A DNA stretch of 5,922 nucleotides from Anaerolineae bacterium (GTDB lineage: Bacteria; Chloroflexota; Anaerolineae; 4572-78; J111): the NCBI GenBank assembly GCA_020433785.1, contig JAGRCC010000173.1:1-5922 (forward strand), written 5' to 3'. The notes beneath the pieces were generated by a model, which did no database searches, was not told the DNA's origin, and saw nothing but the letters and a program-made list of their open reading frames with translations. Numbering within the stretch: the stretch's first letter is position 1; every line of letters begins with the position of its first letter. Shown here one piece after another: positions 1-5,922 of the stretch. A program made the position numbers and the translations under genes.

Positions 1-2
1 AC

Positions 3-3000
3 ACGGATTATCTGGAAGAACCAAAACCTTTGGTAGCGGTATTGGGAGCGTCCGGCAGTGGCAAATCCTCCATCGTTTTTGCTGGGCTAATTCCTGTACT
101 CAGGCGAGAAGGAAACTGGTTAATCGCCGATTTCCGCCCTGGCAATAATCCTATTCTCAGCCTTGCAGGTACCTTAATCCCCCTCCTAGAACCAGAGTTG
201 GGAAAAACCAAACTAACCGGCGAAGCCCGCGACCTGGCTGTCCGACTGCACGAGGGCCGTTCGCCCCTGTCCGATTATCTTGATACCATCCACCAAGTTT
301 GGCCCAACCATCACCTACTAATCATCGCAGACCAATTTGAGGAACTCTATACCCTGTGCCAAGATACGACCACTCGCCAGCATTTTCTGGGCCTTCTACT
401 AGCGACACTTGATCGCCCGATAACAGACCGAAGCGCGACCCATTGGGTGCTAACGTTGCGAGCCGACTTTTTAGCCCAAGCATCGCTTTACCGCCCCTTC
501 GCCGATGCGCTGCAAGGAAAGACAGAATTACTCGGTCCTATGACAAGAAAAGAGTTTACTAAAGCCATTATCAAACCTGCCACATTACAAGGAGTAATCT
601 TTGAAGACAAACTGGTCGAGCGCCTGCTGGATGATGTAGGTGAAGAATCAGGTCGATTGCCTCTGCTGCAGTTTGCCTTGACTGAACTGTGGCAGCACCA
701 GCATCAGCATACTCTGACCCACATCGCTTATGAAGCCATTGGGCGGGTAAAAGGGGCATTGAGCCGCCACGCCGACCGGACCTATCAAAGCCTCAGTTCG
801 ACTGAACAGGCACAGGCCAAACGCATTTTGATCCAATTGGTCACCCCTGGCATCGGCACCGAAGATACCCGCCGCCTGGCTTACCGACGTGACTTAGAAA
901 CCCATTGGCCGCTAGTAACTCGCTTGGCAAGTGAACGGCTCGTGGTAACCAACAAAAACGAGACAGGTGAAGAAACAGTCGAAGTGGTTCACGAAGCTCT
1001 GCTCCGCCACTGGGAACAATTACAAACCTGGCTGGAGGCAGACCGGGAGTTTCTAACTTGGAAGTTGAGTCTGCAAGCATATCTTAAGCAATGGAAGGAT
1101 ACGGACCAAGATGAAGGAGCGTTATTACGCGGAGCACCACTAGTAATTGCAAAGGAAAAGTTAGCAGCACGGCCTGACGATCTGGCTCCAGCCGAATATG
1201 ACTTCATTCAAGCCAGTGTGGCCTTGGCTGAAAGAATAGCGTCTGAACAGGCAGCGCAGCAACGCCGAGTTATACTAGGCATAGGTATCATTGCTCTATT
1301 GATTATTGTTTTTCTAACTTTTTCGCTTTGGATTACTCAAAAAAGGGCCAAGGAACAAACAGAAGCAGCAGAAACATCCCGAGCTTTACGCCACGCAGAG
1401 GAATTAGCCTTAGGTACTGCTACAGTTGCCTTAGGTCAGTTACAACTGCGGGCGACTGACGTAGCTAATCAGGCGTCCATAGCGAGAATAGCAGAAGCTG
1501 CAGCCGAAACTAGGGGACAGCAAGCAATCGAAGCCCAAAACGAAGCTCAACAACAAGCTAGAATTGCTACTGCACGACAGTTGGCTGTTGAGGCACAGAT
1601 CTTACTAGAGCAAAACCCGCAACTTGCTCTTCTACTAGCCCTTGAAGCTCAGAAAATGGCTAATGGAGATGAGCGTCCAAGAGCAATTGATCAAGCACCG
1701 TATTTTTATTCCCCTTTAGATACTTCCTTCCAAGGTCATACTGATATTGTTAATCGTGTTGTATGGAGTCCTGATGGCTCTCAACTCGCTTCCGCGTCGG
1801 ATGATAAGACTATTATCATTTGGGAAGTAGCAACGGGGCAACCTAATTTAGTTCTTAAGGAGCACACTGATTGGGTCAATAGTATTGCTTGGAACCCTGA
1901 TGGTACTCAGCTCGCTTCTGCGTCAGAGGATCAGACCGTAATCATTTGGGATATAATTACCGGTCAACCCATAGCAACTTTGAATAACCACACCGATGGG
2001 GTCCTTAGTGTATCGTGGAGTCCCGACGGCTCAAAGGTTATTACGGGTTCAAGAAATGGCAAGATAATTATTTGGGACCTGACTACTGAGCAGGCTGAGC
2101 TTACCTTCCAAGGCCACAGTGATGGAATCACTAGTGTCGCCTGGAGTCCTGATGGCAATCAATTCGCCTCCACCTCGTTTGACAAGACGATTATAATTTG
2201 GGAGGCCTCCACGGGTCAGTCTGTAATGAAACTCAAGAGCCAAGCTGGAGAGGTATTTGATGCAGCCTGGAGCCCTGACGGTACTCAACTTGCTTCTGCC
2301 GTTCGAAACCGCACCGTTATAATTTGGGATGTCGCCACAGGTCAGATCAAGAATTCTCTTCAGGGTCACCGCAACACCGTGTGGGGTGTAGCTTGGAATC
2401 CTAATGGAACTCAGATTGCCTCTGCGTCGGCTGATAAGACAATAACTGTTTGGGATGTGGCAAGCGGTGAGGCTATCCTTGATCTCAAAGGCCATAGTGA
2501 TATTGTTTGGAAAGTAGCATGGAGTCCCGATGGTTCTAAACTCGCCTCTGCTTCATCTGATCAAACCATTATCATATGGGACGTCGCGACTGGTCACTCC
2601 AGCGCTTCACTCCAAGGACATACTGCCGAAGTCATAGATATAGCGTGGAGTCCCGATAGTACAAAACTCGCTTCCGCATCAGATGATCACCAGGTCTTCG
2701 TCTGGGATGTCGCTATCGGTCAACCTATTTTAATCCTTGAGGGTCATACAAACTTAGTCAACGCTGTAACGTGGAGTCCTGATGGGAATATGCTTGCCTC
2801 AGCCTCAGATGATCAGAGTGTTGTTATCTGGAATATTAATACTGGTCAGATCATCACCACTCTTCACGGACATACAAGTTGGGTCGTTAGTTTGTCGTGG
2901 AGCCCTGACGGTACTCAAATCGCTTCCGCGTCAGCGGATCAGACCGTTATAATTTGGGATGTCGCCACAGGTCAGATTAAGAATTCTCTTCAGGGTCACC

Positions 3001-4115
3001 GCAAAATCGTGTGGGGTGTAGCTTGGAATCCTAATGGAACTCAGATTGCCTCTGCGTCGGCTGATAAGACAATAACTGTTTGGGATGTGGCAAGCGGTGA
3101 GGCTATCACTACTCTGCATCATAGCGATCCGATTAATGATTTGACCTGGAGTCCTGATGGCACACAGATAGCCTTCGCTTCAGGCCGAGTCATTGGTATC
3201 TGGAATGTTAAAATTAACTACCAGCCTATTACCCGTCAAAAACATACTGATGGTATTAATGAAGTAGCTTGGAGCCCTGATGGTACTGAAATCGCTTCTG
3301 CTTCAACTGACCACACAGTTATTATCTGGGATACGGTCAATAAGAAGGTTATTACCACATTGCAAAAACATAATGATGCCGTACTTAGCGTAGCTTGGAG
3401 TCCTGACGGTACGCAACTCGCTTCTTCATCAAGTGATAAAACTATTCTTTTACTGAAAAGAAGGTTCATCCTTCCACCATGCCAATTGGTTTCTCGCAAT
3501 TTGAGATATACTGGAGAATGGGAGGAATATTTACCTATAAACTATCGCTATCAATCTACTTGTCCTAATCATCCCCTTATGCCTCAATCACTTGTAGTTG
3601 CAGGTCGGGCACAAGCAGGTGTAGGTAATATTGATGAGGCAATGTTTCAATTCAGAAAAGCAATGGATTTTGATTCGAATCTAGAAATTGATCCGCTATT
3701 AGAATCAGGTAAGGGAATGATTGAAATGGGACAAACCTTAGCTAAGAAAGGTGATATAAGGTCTGCGGTTGCTAACTATGAACAAGCTCTAACGTTGGCT
3801 CCGGATCTTGAAATTTCTGCTTTAGCCTGGAATCATCTATGTTGGTTCGGTAGCTTATGGCAACAGGCTGCTGATGTGGAGTGGGTTTGTGACCAGGCCG
3901 TAAAATTAGCCCCGGACAAAGCGTTTATCCGCGATAGTCGTGGCGTCAACCGAGCCTTACTAGGAAAATTTGCTGATGCTATCAAAGATTTTGAATTTTA
4001 TGTAGATAAAGTTGGTTCTGCTCCCAGCCGAGAGGCTTGGATTGATGCGTTGAAAGCAGGTGAGAATCCTTTTGACGAGTCTACGTTGAAACGTCTACTC
4101 GAATCCTCTCAATAA
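3..4115 (+). CDS. nSTAND1-type NTPase with transmembrane helix, 14 WD40 repeats and C-terminal TPR module (5'-partial)
   Basis: This is a large STAND-class signalling ATPase; 1370 residues are visible and the frame is open to the left edge, so the true start and any N-terminal effector lie outside. A TTG at 30 is not a credible start because Walker A begins five codons later. Seen in order: Walker A GASGSGKS (45-68); Walker B LLIIADQFEEL (315-347); an LTLRADFL segment typical of this family's sensor region (450-473); GRLPLLQFALTELWQ (651-695), also typical; one hydrophobic helix of about 22 residues (1269-1334), flanked by RR and KR; an Ala/Gln/Glu-rich helical stalk (about 1341-1570); a helix rich in LA and ending LLLALEAQKM (1572-1658), common just before WD40 arrays; 14 WD40 repeats (1731-3456); an EEYL...YRYQSTCPNHP linker (about 3520-3575); and TPR-like helices to the end, including NHLCWFGSLW and AGENPFDE. 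By family knowledge, the repeats sense, the NTPase switches and oligomerises, and the N-terminus acts. The ligand and output are unknown. A role in defence or programmed death is possible but unproven. Confidence 0.93.
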   Translation, partial: TDYLEEPKPLVAVLGASGSGKSSIVFAGLIPVLRREGNWLIADFRPGNNPILSLAGTLIPLLEPELGKTKLTGEARDLAVRLHEGRSPLSDYLDTIHQVWPNHHLLIIADQFEELYTLCQDTTTRQHFLGLLLATLDRPITDRSATHWVLTLRADFLAQASLYRPFADALQGKTELLGPMTRKEFTKAIIKPATLQGVIFEDKLVERLLDDVGEESGRLPLLQFALTELWQHQHQHTLTHIAYEAIGRVKGALSRHADRTYQSLSSTEQAQAKRILIQLVTPGIGTEDTRRLAYRRDLETHWPLVTRLASERLVVTNKNETGEETVEVVHEALLRHWEQLQTWLEADREFLTWKLSLQAYLKQWKDTDQDEGALLRGAPLVIAKEKLAARPDDLAPAEYDFIQASVALAERIASEQAAQQRRVILGIGIIALLIIVFLTFSLWITQKRAKEQTEAAETSRALRHAEELALGTATVALGQLQLRATDVANQASIARIAEAAAETRGQQAIEAQNEAQQQARIATARQLAVEAQILLEQNPQLALLLALEAQKMANGDERPRAIDQAPYFYSPLDTSFQGHTDIVNRVVWSPDGSQLASASDDKTIIIWEVATGQPNLVLKEHTDWVNSIAWNPDGTQLASASEDQTVIIWDIITGQPIATLNNHTDGVLSVSWSPDGSKVITGSRNGKIIIWDLTTEQAELTFQGHSDGITSVAWSPDGNQFASTSFDKTIIIWEASTGQSVMKLKSQAGEVFDAAWSPDGTQLASAVRNRTVIIWDVATGQIKNSLQGHRNTVWGVAWNPNGTQIASASADKTITVWDVASGEAILDLKGHSDIVWKVAWSPDGSKLASASSDQTIIIWDVATGHSSASLQGHTAEVIDIAWSPDSTKLASASDDHQVFVWDVAIGQPILILEGHTNLVNAVTWSPDGNMLASASDDQSVVIWNINTGQIITTLHGHTSWVVSLSWSPDGTQIASASADQTVIIWDVATGQIKNSLQGHRKIVWGVAWNPNGTQIASASADKTITVWDVASGEAITTLHHSDPINDLTWSPDGTQIAFASGRVIGIWNVKINYQPITRQKHTDGINEVAWSPDGTEIASASTDHTVIIWDTVNKKVITTLQKHNDAVLSVAWSPDGTQLASSSSDKTILLLKRRFILPPCQLVSRNLRYTGEWEEYLPINYRYQSTCPNHPLMPQSLVVAGRAQAGVGNIDEAMFQFRKAMDFDSNLEIDPLLESGKGMIEMGQTLAKKGDIRSAVANYEQALTLAPDLEISALAWNHLCWFGSLWQQAADVEWVCDQAVKLAPDKAFIRDSRGVNRALLGKFADAIKDFEFYVDKVGSAPSREAWIDALKAGENPFDESTLKRLLESSQ
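2313..2477 (+). repeat. Duplicated WD40 cassette, copy A
   Basis: This 165-base segment spans the end of WD40 repeat 5 and most of repeat 6. It matches bases 2943-3107 at 162 of 165 positions by direct comparison. The offset is 630 bases, exactly five 126-base repeats, so reading frame and propeller register are preserved. The differences are 2348 (C versus T, silent), 2375 (C versus A, Asn to Lys) and 2377 (C versus T, Thr to Ile). A further short identical block of about 20 bases lies upstream at 2268-2289, matching 2898-2919. Other repeats in the array are clearly less alike at the DNA level. Confidence 0.93.
2943..3107 (+). repeat. Duplicated WD40 cassette, copy B
   Basis: This is the second copy of the 165-base cassette, covering the end of WD40 repeat 10 and most of repeat 11. 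It reads GHRKIVWGVAW where copy A reads GHRNTVWGVAW; the rest of the encoded segment is identical. Flanking repeats 7-9 are not near-identical to one another. The pattern therefore looks like local gene conversion or a block duplication with later divergence, not recent amplification of the whole array. Confidence 0.93.
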
Positions 4116-4250
4116 TTTGTGAAAGACAATAACGGCTGCGGAAATAAACGACAAAAAAATGATTAGCTCCGTTCCTTTCCTAATCCTACGTTGTTTTTCC
4201 TAGTTATAGATAAGACCGTTCTAAAACAGCACGAGCACTGCCCTATAATA

Positions 4251-4308
4251 TAATCAGTAGACTGCTCGATATCATTCGGCATACTAAGATACGGCGGTCT
4301 ACTGATTA
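4251..4308. repeat. Imperfect palindrome with perfect 12-base arms
   Basis: TAATCAGTAGAC (4251-4262) is the exact reverse complement of GTCTACTGATTA (4297-4308). Pairing continues inward through a G-T wobble and two further pairs (4264-4265 with 4294-4295). An inner TATC/GATA helix (4270-4273 with 4288-4291) is also possible, leaving a loop of about 14 bases. As RNA this would be a long hairpin. No T-run follows, so it is not a classic intrinsic terminator. It lies 135 bases after the STAND gene's stop codon. It could be a small repetitive palindromic element, a transposon remnant, or a processing or mRNA-stability hairpin. Confidence 0.75.
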
Positions 4309-4685
4309 CAATCGAACGGTATTGCTTAATAAGCATGGCTCTGTAGTACTGACTGGCATATTACGGTGCCGGTTTATAATTCGCCCAGACAATCCTTCGG
4401 CAACTGCGGTATCGGCGAGGCGCTACCGCTAAATGACCAACCGATTGATGCCGCGATGGCTATAGTTATCGTACCTTCAGATAAAGAGGAATCTATTTAT
4501 CCCAAATTGCCACGATGCGATTGCAGCCACTCACCCAGCTAACCATCCAGCCTGTCCTAAATTGCGGCACAGCCGGGGAAAGTTGTAATTGAGACCGAAA
4601 AATTGTGTCAGACCTGCCACAGCATCGCCATGCTGCGACAGCCAGGTAATCATTTGAGTACGCTATCCATCCTGAACAGCAAAAG

Positions 4686-4714
4686 TTGATGAATATCCTC
4701 CTTCGAAGTATTAT
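4686..4714 (+). promoter_or_regulatory. Possible sigma-70-type promoter upstream of the transglutaminase-like gene
   Basis: TTGATG (4686-4691) and TATTAT (4709-4714) are separated by 17 bases. They match the housekeeping -35 and -10 consensus at 4 of 6 and 5 of 6 positions. Transcription from here would give a leader of roughly 200 bases before the start codon at 4920. The match is by eye in a fairly AT-rich stretch, so chance occurrence is quite possible. Confidence 0.25.
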
Positions 4715-4905
4715 CCCTTATGGACACACTCCGTTGGCAATGAACAAAGAGCGTTCTTTGCCGCCCATTCCCTAACCCCTTGTAAAACAACCTAATATTC
4801 GTGGCTAAACCGTCGTCAAACGATTAACCGGGGAAAGACGATGCGATTTCATATGCCAATCGTTGAGTCGACACCCCTGAAGCACAACGCCCAAAGTGTA
4901 TCACA

Positions 4906-4913
4906 AAAGGAGG
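4906..4913 (+). promoter_or_regulatory. Strong Shine-Dalgarno sequence
   Basis: AAAGGAGG ends six bases before the ATG at 4920, which is near-ideal spacing. This fixes the start of the downstream gene at 4920. An in-frame GTG at 4896 lies upstream of this site, and using it would put the ribosome binding site inside the coding region. Confidence 0.88.
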
Positions 4914-4919
4914 CTCATT

Positions 4920-5726
4920 ATGCAAATTCGCGTTGGCTATGAATTGACCTACGATTGTCCCCAACCCACGCCGATGATCTTGGCGTTACACATCCATTTT
5001 ACGCGGGTGTCCGACATCGTCGTTCCCGACCACCTGATCACCAGCCCCTCGGTCCCCATCACGGCCTATCGCGATGGCTTCGGCAACTGGTGCAGCCGCA
5101 TCGTTGCGCCACAGGGCCAGATCCGTCTCTCAACCGATGCCGTTGTGAACGACTCGGGGCAGACGGATTTGATTGTCCCCTCAGCCCCGCAGCATCCAGT
5201 GGAAGATCTACCCGAAGAGACGCTGGTCTTCCTGTTGGGCAGCCGCTATTGCGACACCGATCGGCTGTCCCAAACGGCGTGGAACCTTTTTGGCGAGTCG
5301 CCTACCGGCTGGGGGCGCGTCCAGACCATCTGCGATTTCGTGCATAATCACATTACCTTTGGCTACGAGCATGCCCGCGCCACCCGAACAGCCTGGGAGG
5401 CATATAATGAAGGGGTGGGCGTTTGCCGCGATTACGCCCACCTCGCCGTTACCTTCTGCCGCTGCATGAATATTCCGGCCCGCTACTGTACCGGCTACCT
5501 GGGCGATATCGGAGTGCCGCCGTCCGACGACCCAATGGATTTCTCGGCCTGGTTCGAGGCCTACCTGGGCGGCCGTTGGTATATTTTTGACGCTCGCAAC
5601 AACGTGCCGCGTATCGGTCGGGTGCTAATGGCGCGGGGTCGCGATGCCGCCGATGTCGCTCTCAGCACCACCTTCGGTCCCAATATACTGGCCGGTTTCA
5701 AGGTCTGGACCGATGAAGTGGTGTAG
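4920..5726 (+). CDS. Transglutaminase-like superfamily protein, atypical active site
   Basis: This gene encodes 268 residues, the usual size for small bacterial transglutaminase-like proteins, starting at the ATG behind the AAAGGAGG site. The N-terminal half (about residues 1-110) is beta-rich (MQIRVGYELTY), as in the N-terminal domain common in bacterial members. The core follows: a helix near HNHITFGYEH, then GVGVCRDYAH with candidate nucleophile Cys169, then IPARYCTGYLGD, then DFSAWFEAYLGGRWYIFDARNN with candidate Asp224, and a conserved-looking tail (PRIGRVLMARGRDAADVA, then STTFGPN). In classic members the SAW position is HAW and supplies the catalytic His. Here it is Ser209, and no His occurs after the one in DYAH. 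My recollection is that Ser at this position is common in this subfamily. Other members of the fold act as proteases, amidases or cross-linkers, so the reaction here cannot be stated. There is no signal peptide or membrane segment, so it is probably cytoplasmic. It is GC-richer than the WD40 gene. Confidence 0.88.
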   Translation: MQIRVGYELTYDCPQPTPMILALHIHFTRVSDIVVPDHLITSPSVPITAYRDGFGNWCSRIVAPQGQIRLSTDAVVNDSGQTDLIVPSAPQHPVEDLPEETLVFLLGSRYCDTDRLSQTAWNLFGESPTGWGRVQTICDFVHNHITFGYEHARATRTAWEAYNEGVGVCRDYAHLAVTFCRCMNIPARYCTGYLGDIGVPPSDDPMDFSAWFEAYLGGRWYIFDARNNVPRIGRVLMARGRDAADVALSTTFGPNILAGFKVWTDEVV

Positions 5727-5727
5727 A

Positions 5728-5755
5728 TTGGGTTTTGGTTGGTACCTGCTATAAT
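5728..5755 (+). promoter_or_regulatory. Possible extended -10 promoter reading off the right edge
   Basis: A perfect TATAAT (5750-5755) is preceded by TGC, which gives the extended -10 form TGnTATAAT. TTGGGT (5728-5733) lies 16 bases upstream and is a weak -35 (3 of 6). A second TATAAT follows at 5760-5765. Both sit in a small imperfect direct repeat (ATTGGGTTTTGG at 5727 and ATTGGGTGTTTGG at 5764). Any gene served would begin to the right of the window, since no credible coding sequence follows inside it. Confidence 0.3.
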
Positions 5756-5900
5756 GACCTATAATTGGGTGTTTGGAAAAAGATAAAGTTGACTAACTAA
5801 TGAGGACTGGTAGCTCTGCCCTAAACCGTGGTGAAAAAATTTAGACAGGACCTACGGCAAGATTTACCGAATTTTGATAAATAAAATCGTGATAATCATT

Positions 5901-5922
5901 AGGAGTTACGCACTTGACATCC
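5901..5922. mobile_element. Possible insertion-sequence or MITE terminus at the right edge (partial)
   Basis: AGGAGTTACGCACTTGACA (5901-5919) resembles the GGA(C/G)TTACGCA-type ends that I associate with insertion sequences and their MITEs in filamentous bacteria such as cyanobacteria. The element itself, its partner inverted repeat and any target-site duplication would be beyond the edge. Alternatively, the TTGACA at 5914-5919 is a perfect -35 box whose -10 lies outside the window. This rests on similarity from memory. Confidence 0.3.

Larger units (their letters stand above)
1731..3456 (+). repeat. In-frame tandem array of 14 WD40 repeats
   Basis: Repeats start at 1731, 1857, 1983, 2109, 2235, 2361, 2487, 2613, 2739, 2865, 2991, 3117, 3237 and 3363. 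Apart from number 12 (40 residues) and the last, each is exactly 42 residues (126 bases). A typical repeat carries GH, a WSPDG or WNPNG turn, an LASASxD stretch and IIIWD followed by TG. Fourteen repeats would build two seven-bladed beta-propellers, repeats 1-7 and 8-14. Three repeats are degenerate: number 5 lacks GH (KSQAGEV), number 12 has lost residues at both its start and its SASxD part, and number 14 ends ILLLKRRF, without the closing Trp-Asp. Propellers of this type are ligand- or protein-binding surfaces. The near-constant repeat length and sequence suggest homogenisation within the array. Confidence 0.95.
4116..4919. other. Intergenic region without a recognisable gene
   Basis: This gap of 804 bases separates the STAND gene from the transglutaminase-like gene. 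It is too long for an operon spacer. It contains a palindrome (4251-4308), a possible promoter (4686-4714) and several short open frames without recognisable products. The two longest that I read are a + frame at about 4333-4542 and a - frame from about 4819 to 4645, which overlaps the next - frame (4653-4531) by ATGA. None has both a good ribosome binding site and a known motif. Decayed coding sequence is possible. I see no tRNA, rRNA or CRISPR repeat, and no clear T-tract terminator after the STAND stop codon. Confidence 0.6.

Noticed and set aside
30..32. TTG as the start codon of the STAND protein
   Set aside because: The frame is open upstream to the window edge (TDYLEEPKP precedes it), and Walker A begins almost at once. 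Proteins of this family have sequence before it, so the gene is cut by the window and does not start here.
2049..2495. A 148-codon open frame on the - strand inside the WD40 array
   Set aside because: It lies fully antisense to repeats 3-7. Its apparent internal similarity to another antisense frame (2931-3122) is just the mirror of the duplicated WD40 cassette. There is no known motif in it.
4130..4172. AACGG...CCGTT pairing after the STAND stop codon as a terminator
   Set aside because: The stem has only five base pairs, the spacer is long and no T-run follows, so it does not meet the pattern of an intrinsic terminator.
4244..4249. TATAAT just before the palindrome as a promoter -10 box
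   Set aside because: No recognisable -35 hexamer occurs at 16-18 bases upstream, and no gene follows at a sensible distance. The same applies to the TATAAT at 4375-4380.
4600..4616. CQTCH, a CxxCH haem-binding-like motif, in one + strand frame of the gap
   Set aside because: It sits in a short frame of about 45 codons between stops, with no good start, signal peptide or second motif. It is most likely chance.
4896..4898. GTG as the start codon of the transglutaminase-like gene
   Set aside because: The AAAGGAGG ribosome binding site lies downstream of it and points to the ATG at 4920. The extra eight residues look like translated leader.
5800..5844. A 14-codon ATG frame downstream of the transglutaminase-like gene
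   Set aside because: It is very short, has no Shine-Dalgarno sequence and has no recognisable product.

Overview
The window holds two protein genes on the + strand, an 804-base gap between them, and a short non-coding right flank. The C-terminal module of the first gene (a CWFGSLW segment, RDSRG, and an ending around AGENPFDE) resembles very large WD40/TPR proteins that I associate with filamentous and uncultured Chloroflexota. Multi-domain STAND proteins of this kind are also common in Cyanobacteria and Planctomycetes. The phylum is therefore an inference from remembered family features, not a result.

Layout. Bases 3-4115 are one continuous reading frame, cut at its 5' end by the window edge. 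It encodes a signalling P-loop NTPase of the STAND class (nSTAND1-like), then a single transmembrane helix, an Ala/Gln-rich helical stalk, 14 WD40 repeats (enough for two seven-bladed propellers) and a C-terminal TPR-like module. Such proteins are thought to sense a ligand through the repeats, oligomerise through the NTPase, and activate an N-terminal effector. That effector, if present, lies left of the window. The WD40 array contains a 165-base cassette present twice, exactly 630 bases (five repeats) apart, with only three differences. This points to recent duplication or gene conversion.

Bases 4116-4919 contain no gene I recognise. They hold an imperfect palindrome of about 58 bases with 12-base perfect arms, and several short open frames that may be decayed coding sequence. 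Bases 4920-5726 encode a 268-residue cytoplasmic transglutaminase-like protein behind a strong Shine-Dalgarno sequence. Its GC-rich, regular codon use differs visibly from the more AT-rich second half of the STAND gene. It keeps the nucleophile Cys and the Asp, but the usual catalytic His position is Ser. Bases 5727-5922 are AT-rich, with a possible extended -10 promoter and, at the extreme right edge, a sequence resembling an insertion-sequence terminus.

The two genes do not form an operon, and nothing in the sequence ties their functions together. The parts most worth a second look are the WD40 cassette homogenisation, the membrane-spanning STAND architecture, the palindrome in the gap, and the His-less transglutaminase fold.
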